A DNA stretch of 64,000 bases, taken from NCBI RefSeq assembly GCF_004339545.1, contig NZ_SMGD01000003.1:29070-93069 (forward strand), in the 5' to 3' direction. Source of the stretch: Celerinatantimonas diazotrophica. GTDB lineage: Bacteria; Pseudomonadota; Gammaproteobacteria; Enterobacterales; Celerinatantimonadaceae. Below are positions 18,635 to 28,197 of this stretch, one piece after another. A program made the translations under genes and the position numbers. Each line of letters starts with the position of its first letter. The first letter of the stretch is position 1. Under the pieces are notes generated by a model. It ran no database searches and was not told where the DNA came from. It was given only the letters and a program-made list of their open reading frames with translations.

Positions 18635-19490
18635 CTGCTGGGTGCGCCTTTTGGTCAAGGTTGAGATGTTGAGTCTGAACGTGATATTGGTTTGAGAAAT
18701 ATTCGCTCAGTTGTTCAGCAATATAAACAGAACGGTGCTTGCCCCCTGTACAACCTATGGCAACGGTAACGTAAGCTCGGGTATTTCGTTCTAAATGGGG
18801 CAACCAACTGCTCAGCAGACTTTCTAACTGCCAGATTAGTTCTCTAACTTCTGGTTGCTGTCCCAAAAAACGCTGAACAGGAAGATCTATCCCCGTATAA
18901 GGGCGCAGTTCATCATGCCAATGAGGGTTGGGGAGGAATCGAACGTCGAAAACGTAATCTGCATCTTGAGGAAGTCCATATTTAAAACCGAATGATTTAA
19001 AGACTAAAACCAGCTCCTGATTCGGTTTACCTAAAACCCGCTCTGTCAGTTGTTCTCTGAGTTGGTGAATCGACAACTTACTGGTATCAATATGCATATC
19101 CGCTTTACTTGCCAAAGGTTCAAGTAAGGTCGATTCAGCCGCAATTGCATCGGCTAGAGAATGGTGGGTCTTATTCAGTGGATGGAGTCTGCGTGTTTCA
19201 CTATAACGGCGAATCAGGGTCGAGTCATCAGCATCTACGAACAAGCTAGTAAGCTGAACTTGTGCGCGAAATTGTGACATAAGCTCTTTGAGCCGCTGCA
19301 CGTTATCAGGCAGATTTCGCACGTCAATACTGACGGCCGCTTTGGGATAATTTCCAGCTAGAGTTTTGGGGAGCTGAGGCAATAATTCCAATGGCAAATT
19401 ATCGACACAATAAAACCCTAAATCTTCGAGGACTCGCAGAGCAATGGTTTTACCTGAACCGGAGCGCCCACTTACAATAAAGAACTCCAT
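18606..19490 (-). CDS. rapZ: RNase adapter protein RapZ
   Basis: In enteric bacteria RapZ presents the GlmZ small RNA to RNase E and senses glucosamine-6-phosphate, controlling GlmS synthesis and cell-wall precursor supply. The 294 residues show an N-terminal P-loop (GRSGSGKT, residues 8-15), a Walker-B-like IDVRN near residue 55 and the C-terminal domain with the GCTGGKHRSVYIAEQL motif. Located between ptsN (9-nt gap) and npr (overlap), the standard arrangement. Whether a GlmZ-like RNA exists in this organism cannot be seen here. Confidence 0.97.
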   Translation of the reverse strand: MEFFIVSGRSGSGKTIALRVLEDLGFYCVDNLPLELLPQLPKTLAGNYPKAAVSIDVRNLPDNVQRLKELMSQFRAQVQLTSLFVDADDSTLIRRYSETRRLHPLNKTHHSLADAIAAESTLLEPLASKADMHIDTSKLSIHQLREQLTERVLGKPNQELVLVFKSFGFKYGLPQDADYVFDVRFLPNPHWHDELRPYTGIDLPVQRFLGQQPEVRELIWQLESLLSSWLPHLERNTRAYVTVAIGCTGGKHRSVYIAEQLSEYFSNQYHVQTQHLNLDQKAHPADESKSPANH

Positions 19491-19499
19491 CCTTACCCC

Positions 19500-19943
19500 C
19501 TAAGATGTGATGATCTGATAGATCTGCTCATCACTTTCAGCTTGGCGCAGGCTTTTGCAAATCTGCTTGTTATGCAGCTTTTCTGCCGCCGCAGCTAATA
19601 TCTGTAAATACTGTTTGTTCTCTTCTCCGGGGACAATGAGTGCGAATAATAAATCGACAGGCTGTTTATCGATGGCATCATACCCAATAGGTTGATCACA
19701 ACGAATAAATACCGCTGTCGGTGGTAAATCATTTTCCACGCGACCATGAGGTATAGCGATCCCTTGTCCAATGCCTGTACTGCCTAGCTTTTCCCGGTTA
19801 AACAAACTATCAAAGATCTCTTTTTCCGAGACACCAAGTCGATTGGCTGCGAGTTCACTAATGATCTCCAGTACCCTTTTTTTGGACTGACAGGCGTCTA
19901 CTCGGCGTGTGCAGTCTTTACTTAGAACTTGAGTCAGTTGCAT
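19500..19943 (-). CDS. ptsN: Nitrogen-PTS EIIA component PtsN
   Basis: Terminal phosphoacceptor of the nitrogen-related PTS; in E. coli it regulates potassium uptake (TrkA, KdpD) and links N and C status. The 147 residues form one PTS-EIIA type-2 domain, with the phosphorylated histidine in GIAIPHGRV near residue 66. The FDSLFNREKLGSTG segment is typical. Normally hpf lies between rpoN and ptsN; here only 184 non-coding bases separate them. Followed within 10 nt by rapZ. Confidence 0.96.
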   Translation of the reverse strand: MQLTQVLSKDCTRRVDACQSKKRVLEIISELAANRLGVSEKEIFDSLFNREKLGSTGIGQGIAIPHGRVENDLPPTAVFIRCDQPIGYDAIDKQPVDLLFALIVPGEENKQYLQILAAAAEKLHNKQICKSLRQAESDEQIYQIITS

Positions 19944-20080
19944 AACGTGAATGTCTATTACCTAATGCAAGAGGTTTTCTTTGCTGAACGTTTCTATTCA
20001 TATTAGATTATTGTCCATACCCTTAAGGCTTTATCCTTATTTATAGAAAACCTACATGCTTTGTGTATGAGTTGAGTGGT

Positions 20081-20104
20081 TTAATTCATGTGTACATGAA
20101 TTAA
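20081..20104. repeat. Inverted repeat in the rpoN-ptsN gap where hpf usually lies
   Basis: Perfect 10-bp arms (20081-20090 and 20095-20104) with a 4-nt TGTA loop, A/T-rich. There is no T-run on either side, so it is not a classical terminator. It could be a protein-binding site, an mRNA-processing hairpin or a deletion scar; the sequence does not decide. Confidence 0.5.
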
Positions 20105-20127
20105 CTCTCCCATCTATTGGCCGGCCT

Positions 20128-21603
20128 TTATATCAGGCTCTTGCGCTGATTGGAAGGCGGAATTGATAAAGATTCACGGTATTTGGCAATGGTACGCCGT
20201 GCGACTTTAATTCCTTGGTCGGCTAATACATCTGCAATTTTACTGTCACTGAGCGGTTTAACTGGGTTTTCGGCGGCCACTAATTTTTTGATCAAGGCTC
20301 GAATAGCTGTAGATGAACACTCGCCACCTCCTTCAGTACTGACATGACTGGAAAAGAAATATTTTAGCTCATAAATGCCGCGAGGGGTGTGCATATATTT
20401 TTGTGTTGTTACCCTGGAAATGGTCGATTCATGCATTTCAACTGCCTCGGCAACATCGTTAAGGACCATTGGCTTCATGGCTTCATCACCATATTCAAAG
20501 AATGCTTGCTGGTGACTGACAATGCAACGAGCTACTTTTAGAAGCGTTTCATTGCGACTCTCTAAGCTTTTAATAAACCATTTTGCTTCTTGTAAGTGTG
20601 AACGAATATATTGACTATCGTCACTATTTTTTGATTGGCGGCTTAGAGCGGCATATTGGGCATTGACCCGTAATTTAGGGACGGCATCTGGGTTTAACTC
20701 AACGACCCAATGCCCCATTTTTTTACTGACTGATACATCCGGAATGACATATTCGGCCTGCGATGGGTTGATGCTACTGCCTGGACGAGGATCAAGACTT
20801 TGAATTAGGCGCATAATTTCAGCAAGCTGAGATTCTTTGAGCTTAGTTTTGCGCGATAGTGTTCGATAATCGCGATTTCCTAACAAATCAATATATTCAC
20901 TGACAATCAATTTCGCTTCAGCCAGCCATGGCGTCTGGTGATCGAACTGCTCGAGTTGTAACAGCAGACATTCCTGAAGCGTATGAGAGGCAACGCCTAA
21001 TGGATCAAAATGCTGGATGCGTTTAATGACTGCGTTGACTTCTTCAAGTGATAACTCCTGATCATCATCACTATTGAGGCTTTCGAGTAATTGTTCACTA
21101 CTCTGGGTTAAATAACCTGACTCATCGACGGCATCGATAATTGCCAGCGCAATGACCTGATCCGTGTCACTAAAAGGGGTTAGACGCATTTGCCACAATA
21201 AATGCTCTTGAAGTGACTCGACTGTTTCGCCTTGATAAACATGTTCATTGTCATCAGGCAATGGTGCCGCTGGCGCCGAAGAGGCGCTATAGATTTCATC
21301 CCAAGTTGAATCAACTGGAAGATCATCACTGACTTGCTCGTTGGTTATCGCATCACTTGTTTCAACTTGACTCGAGTCTTTTGCTGTAACTGTGGGTTCC
21401 TGTTCTTGCTGATTATCATCATAGCTATTGTCGTTATCGGCATTATCTTCCTCGGCTGTTTCTAATAATGGATTGGCGTCGAGTGCCTCTTGGATTTCTT
21501 GTTGCAAGTCCAATGTCGATAATTGTAAAAGCCTGATGGCTTGTTGTAACTGTGGCGTCATGGTCAGTTGTTGACCAAGACGTAACTGCAAAGCGGCTTT
21601 CAT
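20128..21603 (-). CDS. rpoN: RNA polymerase sigma-54 factor
   Basis: Alternative sigma factor that recognises -24/-12 promoters and needs enhancer-binding activators. Region I, rich in Gln and Leu, opens the protein ([20 protein letters not shown]). An acidic, low-complexity region II spans residues ~50-115. The core-binding and DNA-binding parts follow. The RpoN box [10 protein letters not shown] lies near residue 475 and the HTH region near 380-400. The 491 residues are normal. The gene sits downstream of lptB (57-bp gap), the universal proteobacterial order. Confidence 0.98.
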   Translation of the reverse strand: MKAALQLRLGQQLTMTPQLQQAIRLLQLSTLDLQQEIQEALDANPLLETAEEDNADNDNSYDDNQQEQEPTVTAKDSSQVETSDAITNEQVSDDLPVDSTWDEIYSASSAPAAPLPDDNEHVYQGETVESLQEHLLWQMRLTPFSDTDQVIALAIIDAVDESGYLTQSSEQLLESLNSDDDQELSLEEVNAVIKRIQHFDPLGVASHTLQECLLLQLEQFDHQTPWLAEAKLIVSEYIDLLGNRDYRTLSRKTKLKESQLAEIMRLIQSLDPRPGSSINPSQAEYVIPDVSVSKKMGHWVVELNPDAVPKLRVNAQYAALSRQSKNSDDSQYIRSHLQEAKWFIKSLESRNETLLKVARCIVSHQQAFFEYGDEAMKPMVLNDVAEAVEMHESTISRVTTQKYMHTPRGIYELKYFFSSHVSTEGGGECSSTAIRALIKKLVAAENPVKPLSDSKIADVLADQGIKVARRTIAKYRESLSIPPSNQRKSLI

Positions 21604-21660
21604 TAACGAATCTGATCCCTTTTTATTTTTTCAGCCTTAAACTAGGTTTATGAACCCCTA

Positions 21661-22386
21661 CTATAGTTTAAATTGTTCACCTAAATAGACCTTTTTAACA
21701 TGGTCATTCGATAGAACTTGTTCTGGGGTTCCTGATGCAATAAGTTCTCCCTGACTGACGATATATGCATGTTCGCAAACATCCAATGTTTCTCGAACAT
21801 TATGGTCGGTGATTAACACCCCTAATCCTCGGTCACGTAAATGCTCAATAATCTTTTTTATATCAATCACCGAAATGGGGTCAACACCTGCAAACGGTTC
21901 ATCAAGTAAAATAAACTTTGGTCCTGCCGCTAGCGCCCTGGCTATTTCTGCACGTCGGCGTTCACCTCCGGACAAACTCTGTCCTAAACTTTTACGAATA
22001 TGACCAATGTGAAATTCATCGAGTAATTCGTCAAGTACCAGTTGTCTGGCACCTCGGTCTAGCTCTTTTCGCGTTTCTAGCACGGCCATAATATTGTCTT
22101 CGACCGATAAGGTGCGAAAAATAGAGGCTTCTTGGGGAAGATAACCGATCCCCATGCGAGCTCTTGAGTGCATTGCCTTGAGCGTAATATCTTGCTCATC
22201 AATACTGATGCGGCCTTCGTCACGCGCCACCAACCCAACGACCATGTAAAAGGTCGTTGTTTTCCCTGCGCCATTGGGACCTAATAAACCGACAATTTGG
22301 CCAGTTTCAACTTCTAAACTGACGTTTTTTACGACCTGTCGCTTTTTGTAACTCTTGGCCAGATTCTCTGCTTTAAGCAATGCCAT
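21661..22386 (-). CDS. lptB: LPS export ABC transporter ATPase LptB
   Basis: Cytoplasmic ATPase of the LptB2FGC complex that extracts LPS from the inner membrane. Walker A is GPNGAGKTT, the signature is [15 protein letters not shown] and Walker B is [13 protein letters not shown]. Start at ATG 22386 gives 241 residues, the E. coli length, beginning [13 protein letters not shown]; the frame is open for another 55 codons upstream, but that part overlaps lptA and lacks family similarity. Sits 7 bp after lptA and before rpoN. Confidence 0.97.
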   Translation of the reverse strand: MALLKAENLAKSYKKRQVVKNVSLEVETGQIVGLLGPNGAGKTTTFYMVVGLVARDEGRISIDEQDITLKAMHSRARMGIGYLPQEASIFRTLSVEDNIMAVLETRKELDRGARQLVLDELLDEFHIGHIRKSLGQSLSGGERRRAEIARALAAGPKFILLDEPFAGVDPISVIDIKKIIEHLRDRGLGVLITDHNVRETLDVCEHAYIVSQGELIASGTPEQVLSNDHVKKVYLGEQFKL

Positions 22387-22393
22387 ATATAAA

Positions 22394-22906
22394 TTACTTC
22401 TGCTTGTTTTTGTTCTGTTGGAGCTGCTGTGGCTCAAAAATAGTAGTGACGTGACCTTGCTTACCGCCATCTGCCACCATTTCTTGTGATTTGATGTTGT
22501 AGCGGATTGTGTCACCTTTGACGAGACTTTCCTGCTGTTGCAGTTGGGCATCGCCAGTTAATGTCACAATTCTCGATTTAAGCTCGTAGCGAAGATGGTT
22601 TGCATGGCCTTTCATGAGTCGGCCATCATCCATTTTCTGCTGGAATTTAGCAGGATGGCCATCTGCAATCATGACTTCACTACCTTTTTCACCTGTTCCA
22701 TATACGGTTACTTTATCAGCGTTAAGTTTAATTGAGCCTTGTGTTACAGTCACATGATTAAAGAACGTTACTGTATTTTTCTTTATATCGACTTTCTGTT
22801 GATCTGCATTCACGACTATTTTCTGGCTGTAGTCGGACTCAAGAGCTTGCGCTGATGCACTGAGCGTTAATAATACAAAGAAGGCTATTGAATTAATTTT
22901 GTTCAT
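22394..22906 (-). CDS. lptA: LPS transport periplasmic protein LptA
   Basis: Periplasmic bridge protein whose OstA-type beta-jellyroll units stack to carry LPS from LptC to LptD. A signal peptide covers the first ~21 residues (cleavage after ASAQA). The remaining part shows the repeated beta pattern ([30 protein letters not shown]) of the OstA/LptA fold. The 170 residues are slightly shorter than E. coli LptA (185). Overlaps lptC by 14 nt and precedes lptB by 7 nt. Confidence 0.94.
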   Translation of the reverse strand: MNKINSIAFFVLLTLSASAQALESDYSQKIVVNADQQKVDIKKNTVTFFNHVTVTQGSIKLNADKVTVYGTGEKGSEVMIADGHPAKFQQKMDDGRLMKGHANHLRYELKSRIVTLTGDAQLQQQESLVKGDTIRYNIKSQEMVADGGKQGHVTTIFEPQQLQQNKNKQK

Positions 22907-23450
22907 TATGATATACCGCGTTTATGTCCTGATGTAAGTTCACTACTTCCGTGGTAAGACTGCCATGCATACCTATTCCAGTTTGTTCATATTGTGGGCC
23001 CACAACCGTTACTTGACGGTCTGTATCCATTGTCTTCGTCGTTAAGTCTACGTGTAGCAGTGGGGTTAATAGGTCTTGAATATAGCCATCGTTGCTTAAA
23101 TTTTTGATCACCACATCCTTTTGAAAAGTCACTAATTCTTGTTTATAAGCTTTCGCTGTTCGGGAAACCACCTGCCAAATCGGTTTATTCGGACCTGGAT
23201 AAATCAGGATCCGCGGCGAATCAAATGTGCTAATTTGCGTTTTTTCGTAATATTGCATTTGATCCGCATAGACTCGATATTGCACATGGCCTAATTTATC
23301 ATAGCTTACACTATATAACCCACTTGCCGTAAAATCAGGTGCTTGCACCGTTTGAGCCGGTTGCTCTGATCCTGAATGCAAATTTCGCCATCCCCAGATA
23401 AGAGCTGCTAGAACAAGTAGTGCCAGAATCGTTAAATTCTGCCCCTTCAT
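22893..23450 (-). CDS. lptC: LPS export protein LptC
   Basis: Bitopic inner-membrane protein that receives LPS from LptB2FG and hands it to LptA. One N-terminal transmembrane helix (residues ~6-22) is followed by a periplasmic OstA-like domain (SGLYSVSYDKLGHVQYRVYADQ and TFQKDVVIKNLS). The 185 residues compare with 191 in E. coli. It overlaps kdsC by 4 nt (ATGA type) and lptA by 14 nt, so kdsC-lptC-lptA-lptB are translationally linked. Confidence 0.94.
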   Translation of the reverse strand: MKGQNLTILALLVLAALIWGWRNLHSGSEQPAQTVQAPDFTASGLYSVSYDKLGHVQYRVYADQMQYYEKTQISTFDSPRILIYPGPNKPIWQVVSRTAKAYKQELVTFQKDVVIKNLSNDGYIQDLLTPLLHVDLTTKTMDTDRQVTVVGPQYEQTGIGMHGSLTTEVVNLHQDINAVYHNEQN

Positions 23451-24007
23451 ATGCTGCTCCCGGTAAAATCACTGAGTTGGCCGTGAGCTTGCAAGAGTAA
23501 ATCGCAGACTTCGCGTACGGCACCAAAACCGCCTTTTAAGAAAGTTTGGTAATCGGCTTTGGCGCTGACTAATGGGTGCGCATCATTGACTGCGATAGCT
23601 AATCCTACCTGCTGCATCACGGGTAAATCAACTACATCATCACCAATATAAGCGCATTGTGCTGCGCTGACACCTGCTTGAGTTAAAAGTTTTGTAAAGG
23701 CAGCTTGTTTATTCTCCTGCCCTTGGAAAATATAGCGGACATTGAGCTGTTGCATACGCTGTTGAACAATCTTTGAGTGTCGGCCCGTAATGACTGCAAC
23801 TTCTATCTGATGACGGACAACAGCCTTGATACCAAACCCATCTCGAGTATGAAATGCTTTTAGCTCTTCTCCCTGATTTCCCAGATAAATTCGGCCATCT
23901 GAAAAAACACCATCAACATCGCAAATGAGCAGAGCTGTACGTGATGCTTTATCAAATATGTCGTGACTTACCTGTCCATAAGGGGTGGTGATAAAAGCAG
24001 CTGACAT
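23447..24007 (-). CDS. kdsC: Kdo-8-phosphate phosphatase KdsC
   Basis: HAD-superfamily phosphatase that converts 3-deoxy-D-manno-octulosonate 8-phosphate to Kdo, a step of LPS inner-core synthesis. The nucleophile motif LLICDVDGVFSDG lies near residue 27 and the metal-binding motif near the C-terminal third reads YIGDDVVDLPVM. The 186 residues (E. coli 188) lack a cap domain, as expected for this tetrameric family. Starts one base inside the kdsD stop codon. Confidence 0.96.
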   Translation of the reverse strand: MSAAFITTPYGQVSHDIFDKASRTALLICDVDGVFSDGRIYLGNQGEELKAFHTRDGFGIKAVVRHQIEVAVITGRHSKIVQQRMQQLNVRYIFQGQENKQAAFTKLLTQAGVSAAQCAYIGDDVVDLPVMQQVGLAIAVNDAHPLVSAKADYQTFLKGGFGAVREVCDLLLQAHGQLSDFTGSSI

Positions 24008-24972
24008 TAATAAACTCCAGCTTGCAAAAGTGAATGCATGTTAAAGGCTCCAATTGGGATTCGTTGGTCAGTTACAAATAGCCCATTAATTGATTTTTCT
24101 TTCATAAATTTTAAAGCATCAAATGCCAGCCAATCCGCTTCAATGACGTAGGGATCTTTGGTCATAACGGTGCCGATGGCAGTCTCGTGGATATCGGCTC
24201 GAAGGTCAAGTATTCGACGTAAATCCCCATCGGTAAATACCCCCACCAGACGTCCTTCAGAGTCAATCACACCGGTCATACCTAGTCCTTTCTCACTCAT
24301 TTCCAGCAGTGCTTCACGGATAGTTTGTTCAACCCCTACCAGAGGGATCTCATCTTTGCTAAGCATAATATCTGGAACGCTGAGTAATAATTTCTTACCT
24401 AATGCACCACCTGGGTGAGATAACGCAAAATCATTGGCGGTAAAGCCACGTTCTTCGAGTAAGGTTACCGCGATCGCATCTCCCATCACTAAGGCTGCAG
24501 TGGTGCTTGCTGTGGGGGCTAAACCCAAAGGACAAGCTTCACGACGAACATTAATATTCAAATGTAAATTAGCGCCGCGGGCCATCGCCGAACCTGGGTT
24601 GCTGGTCATCGCAATAATTGTGATCTGGCGGTGTTGCAAGACCGGATAAAGCGCTAATATTTCGCCAGATTCTCCGGAATTAGAGAGCGCAAATACAAGG
24701 TCGCCTGCGCTAATCATCCCTAAGTCTCCGTGGCTTGCTTCTCCGGGATGAACAAAAAACGCAGGTGTTCCAGTTGATGCCAAGGTGGCAGCAATTTTGC
24801 GACCAACATGTCCGGATTTGCCCATTCCAGTGACGATCACTTTGCCCTGGCATTGCGCCAACTGACGACATACGGCGCTAAAATCCGCATTTAAATGACT
24901 GAGAAGCTCGTTGACTGCTTGTGCTTCTATGTTAATAACCCGTTGGGCTGTTTTTATATAATCGAAACTCAC
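24007..24972 (-). CDS. kdsD: D-arabinose-5-phosphate isomerase KdsD
   Basis: Isomerises ribulose 5-phosphate to arabinose 5-phosphate, the first step of the Kdo pathway. An N-terminal SIS domain (residues ~35-180; VTGMGKSGHVGRKIAATLAS) is followed by two CBS domains (~205-320; MLSKDEIPLV and MTKDPYVI). The 321 residues are close to E. coli (328). The gene is adjacent to yrbG upstream (37-bp gap) and overlaps kdsC by 1 nt, the standard yrbG-kdsD-kdsC-lptCAB order. Confidence 0.97.
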   Translation of the reverse strand: MSFDYIKTAQRVINIEAQAVNELLSHLNADFSAVCRQLAQCQGKVIVTGMGKSGHVGRKIAATLASTGTPAFFVHPGEASHGDLGMISAGDLVFALSNSGESGEILALYPVLQHRQITIIAMTSNPGSAMARGANLHLNINVRREACPLGLAPTASTTAALVMGDAIAVTLLEERGFTANDFALSHPGGALGKKLLLSVPDIMLSKDEIPLVGVEQTIREALLEMSEKGLGMTGVIDSEGRLVGVFTDGDLRRILDLRADIHETAIGTVMTKDPYVIEADWLAFDALKFMKEKSINGLFVTDQRIPIGAFNMHSLLQAGVY

Positions 24973-25009
24973 AATCGTGACCTATAAAATTTAAACTTAT
25001 AAAATAGAT

Positions 25010-25999
25010 TCATAAAAATAGCACGAGCTGGTAGCTGATAAAGGTGATCAAAAGCAATCCTCCAGCCCATCGTGTTAATCGATGTGGTTTAACGAGCAAG
25101 CTTAGTAACCCAATTGAAGCACTCGTGGCGAGCATCCACCAGTAATCTCGGGCAAATGCTGCCGGATCTACTTTCCCAGGCGCTAACACTCCACAAATCG
25201 CCAAAACGACTAATAGATTAAAAATATTGGAGCCAATGATGTTGCCTAAGGCAATATCATTTTCCTTTTTGATGACGCTAATTACACATGCAGCTAACTC
25301 AGGTAAACTAGTGCCTACAGCAATGATAGTGAGACCTATGACCAGTTCACTAATTCCCAAGTGACGGGCAATATTACTGGCTGAATCCACCAGAAAATCA
25401 GAACTTATCGGCAGGATCACTAAGCCTACAATCAGCCAAAAAATGGCCCTAGTCATTGGCACTTGATCTGGAATATCAGCTTCATATTGCTCGATTAGTT
25501 GGTCTTCTTCACTCTTGTTTGCAGCGTTAGAAGGTTGTAATTGGTTGTGCTGTTTTTGCAAGCGCCAGATAAGGTATCCCATCATGAGAAAAAATAGCCC
25601 AAAGAGCGTACACCCGTCGAAAAAGCTCAGATCATTATCACTGAGTAAATACCCCGTGATGGCAGTGGCAAAGAGCATTGCTGGGATTTCTCTGCGCAAG
25701 CTTGATTTGCCGACTAATATAGGGTGCATGAGCGCAGTGACACCAAGTACTAAAGTAATGTTGGTGATGTTTGAACCAATGGCATTACCAATCGCAGTAT
25801 TGAGTTGACCATTGAGTGATGCGGTTGCTGAAACCATTATTTCTGGGGCAGAAGAGCCCATTGCCACAATGGTCAGGCCAATAATCATGGGCGATATCCC
25901 AAGGTTTCGAGCTAGAGCCGCTGCCCCAAACACAAACCGGTCAGCACTATATACAAGGCATGCGAAACTGGTGATTAATACAATGATATCAATCCACAT
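25010..25999 (-). CDS. yrbG: Calcium/sodium antiporter YrbG
   Basis: Inner-membrane exchanger of the CaCA superfamily. Two homologous halves of about five helices each carry the alpha-repeat motifs GSSAPEIMVSATASLNG (residues ~48-64) and GTSLPELAACVISV (~220). A charged cytoplasmic loop (NKSEEDQLIEQYEADIP) separates them. The 329 residues are normal. First gene of the kdsDC-lptCAB unit, divergent from mlaF across 141 bp that must hold promoters for both directions. The physiological ion is not settled for the E. coli homologue. Confidence 0.94.
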   Translation of the reverse strand: MWIDIIVLITSFACLVYSADRFVFGAAALARNLGISPMIIGLTIVAMGSSAPEIMVSATASLNGQLNTAIGNAIGSNITNITLVLGVTALMHPILVGKSSLRREIPAMLFATAITGYLLSDNDLSFFDGCTLFGLFFLMMGYLIWRLQKQHNQLQPSNAANKSEEDQLIEQYEADIPDQVPMTRAIFWLIVGLVILPISSDFLVDSASNIARHLGISELVIGLTIIAVGTSLPELAACVISVIKKENDIALGNIIGSNIFNLLVVLAICGVLAPGKVDPAAFARDYWWMLATSASIGLLSLLVKPHRLTRWAGGLLLITFISYQLVLFL

Positions 26000-26140
26000 T
26001 GATAATATAGCCTATGTCAAAATGATAATTAAAAGGCACATTGTCGGTATTTTAACAATAAAAGGGAAGAGTTAGCTTGAGTCGATCTGAATGTACCCAT
26101 AAAATAATCTTCTTGATACAACCAATTAGGTATCGCCATT

Positions 26141-26935
26141 ATGGCTGAAAATATTATTGAAGTCAGAGGATTAACCTTTTCCCGTGGGGATAGGAAGATT
26201 TTTGATTCGATTGATTTCAGTTTCCCTCAAGGAAAAGTAACAGCGGTGATGGGACCCAGTGGCACGGGGAAAACAACGCTGCTGAAGCTATTAGGTGGGC
26301 AATTGCAGCCCGATAGCGGTGAAGTAATATTTGCTGGTGAAAATATTCATCGTCAGAGCCGTTCTAGTTTATATCAGCTACGTAAACGAATGGGAATGCT
26401 TTTTCAAAGTGGGGCGTTATTTACAGATTTAAATGTATTTGACAATGTTGCGTTTCCACTTCGCGAACATGCTCATTTGCCTGAGAAAGTTTTACGCAAT
26501 CTGGTCTTCATGAAGCTCGAAGCTGTCGGTCTTCGAGGAGCGGCCGAACTCATGCCATCTGATCTTTCGGGGGGAATGGCTCGACGCGTTGCGTTGGCCA
26601 GAGCAATTGCTTTAGAACCTGATGTGATTATGTATGATGAACCCTTTGTCGGCCAAGATCCGATTACAATGGGAGTATTAATCAAGCTAATCAGCAATCT
26701 TAATCAGGCTCTTCAATTAACCTCTATAGTGGTTTCCCATGATGTTGAAGAGGTCTTAAGTATTGCAGACTATGTCTATATCATTGATCAGGGCAAAGTC
26801 TTAGCGCAAGGGGATGTAGCGAGTGTTAGGAAAAGCAGTAATCCTCATCTGCAGCAATTTTTACAGGGGCAGGCAGACGGGCCAGCTGCATTTCATTATC
26901 CTGCCCCCCCTTATTTGGAGTCTCTTAAAGCATGA
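26141..26935 (+). CDS. mlaF: Phospholipid ABC transporter ATPase MlaF
   Basis: ATPase of the MlaFEDB complex that maintains outer-membrane lipid asymmetry. Walker A is [11 protein letters not shown], the signature [15 protein letters not shown] and Walker [14 protein letters not shown]. The 264 residues are normal. The stop overlaps the mlaE start by 4 nt. It heads the mlaFEDCB-ibaG-murA operon, which begins immediately divergent from yrbG. Confidence 0.97.
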   Translation: MAENIIEVRGLTFSRGDRKIFDSIDFSFPQGKVTAVMGPSGTGKTTLLKLLGGQLQPDSGEVIFAGENIHRQSRSSLYQLRKRMGMLFQSGALFTDLNVFDNVAFPLREHAHLPEKVLRNLVFMKLEAVGLRGAAELMPSDLSGGMARRVALARAIALEPDVIMYDEPFVGQDPITMGVLIKLISNLNQALQLTSIVVSHDVEEVLSIADYVYIIDQGKVLAQGDVASVRKSSNPHLQQFLQGQADGPAAFHYPAPPYLESLKA

Positions 26936-27711
26936 TCATTGAATCGATTACCCGTTTAGGGGCGGGGGGAATGGCCGTTTTAGCCGGGGTTGGTCGAGCT
27001 GGTATGATGCTGGCTCAGGCTATCTTGGTTAAACCTGAGATTAAACTGTGGCGTAATATTTGGCGACAAATTTATTCTGTGGGTGTGCAGTCACTCGTTA
27101 TTATTCTGGTTTCGGGTCTGTTTATCGGTATGGTGCTTGCGTTGCAAGGCTATAACATTCTGGTTAAGTTTGGTGCTGAAACAAGTTTAGGGCCGTTGGT
27201 TGCTCTTGCATTGTTACGTGAATTAGGGCCAGTTGTGACTGGTTTGTTGTTTGCTGGCCGGGCTGGTTCTGCGTTGACTGCCGAAATAGGGCTGATGAAA
27301 ACCACCGAACAATTAAGTTCGATGGAGATGATGGCGGTCGATCCACTGAAACGAGTGATTGCCCCTCGTTTTTGGGCCGGTGTGATTAGTATGCCGCTAT
27401 TAGCAATGTTATTTAACGTGGTTGGTATTTGGGGCGGATACTTAGTAGGGGTGCGTTGGTTGGGCGTCGATGATGGCAATTTCTGGTCAATCATGCATGC
27501 TAATGTGCATTTAGTCTCTGATATCGGCAATGGTTTTATAAAAAGTGTGGTATTTGCGATTGCAGTTAGCTGGATCGCACTATTTAACGGTTATGATGCC
27601 AAACCGACTTCTCGGGGAATTAGTCAGGCGACCACTCGCAGTGTCGTCCATTCTTCATTAGTCGTTTTGGGTTTGGATTTTATATTAACAGCGCTCATGT
27701 TCGGAAGTTAA
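26932..27711 (+). CDS. mlaE: Phospholipid ABC transporter permease MlaE
   Basis: Membrane permease of the Mla complex (MlaE/TrbD family). The 259 residues have about five hydrophobic segments and the conserved [20 protein letters not shown] loop near residue 100, with the [17 protein letters not shown] coupling segment after it. Start ATG 26932 overlaps the mlaF stop; mlaD follows 3 nt after the stop. Confidence 0.97.
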   Translation: MIIESITRLGAGGMAVLAGVGRAGMMLAQAILVKPEIKLWRNIWRQIYSVGVQSLVIILVSGLFIGMVLALQGYNILVKFGAETSLGPLVALALLRELGPVVTGLLFAGRAGSALTAEIGLMKTTEQLSSMEMMAVDPLKRVIAPRFWAGVISMPLLAMLFNVVGIWGGYLVGVRWLGVDDGNFWSIMHANVHLVSDIGNGFIKSVVFAIAVSWIALFNGYDAKPTSRGISQATTRSVVHSSLVVLGLDFILTALMFGS

Positions 27712-27714
27712 CTC

Positions 27715-28197
27715 ATGAAAGTAGATAAAACAGAATTTGCCGTAGGCGTTTTTTTGCTCTTAGGGCTGCTCGCCATATTAGTATTGGCGTTGCGAATCGC
27801 TGACAATGATTTTGTCAGCGATGGGGATAGCTATGTTGTTTATGCTAACTTTGATAACATCGGTGGACTAAAAGTCCGCTCTCCAGTCAAAGTGGGGGGG
27901 GTTGTTGTGGGGCGTGTTGAAGCGATTAGTTTAAATCCGCAGACATTTGAACCCAAAGTGACGATTCGTTTGTACAAAAAATATGGTGATTTCCCAGCTA
28001 ACAGTTCAGCTCGAATTCTGACCTCAGGGTTGCTGGGTGAACAATATATCAGTATTCGTCCTGGCTTTAATATGCCTGGTGAAAAACCGCAGGATCTTCA
28101 TAATGGCAGTAGTATTAATGATACGAAATCAGCCATTATTCTCGAAGACCTGATTGGTCAATTCCTCTATTCCGCATCTTCAGGAAAAGGTAAATAA
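27715..28197 (+). CDS. mlaD: Phospholipid-binding MCE protein MlaD
   Basis: Inner-membrane-anchored MCE-domain protein whose hexamer forms the periplasmic pore of the Mla complex. An N-terminal transmembrane helix (residues ~8-26) is followed by one MCE domain (~38-117), containing ANFDNIGGLKVRSPVKVGGV and ILTSGLLGEQYISI. The 160 residues are shorter than E. coli MlaD (183), mainly at the C-terminal tail. The stop overlaps the mlaC start by 1 nt. Confidence 0.96.
   Translation: MKVDKTEFAVGVFLLLGLLAILVLALRIADNDFVSDGDSYVVYANFDNIGGLKVRSPVKVGGVVVGRVEAISLNPQTFEPKVTIRLYKKYGDFPANSSARILTSGLLGEQYISIRPGFNMPGEKPQDLHNGSSINDTKSAIILEDLIGQFLYSASSGKGK

Noticed and set aside
25812..26075. An 87-codon plus-strand frame over the start of yrbG
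   Set aside because: Most of it is antisense to yrbG; the short unique part has no ribosome site and no protein-like pattern.
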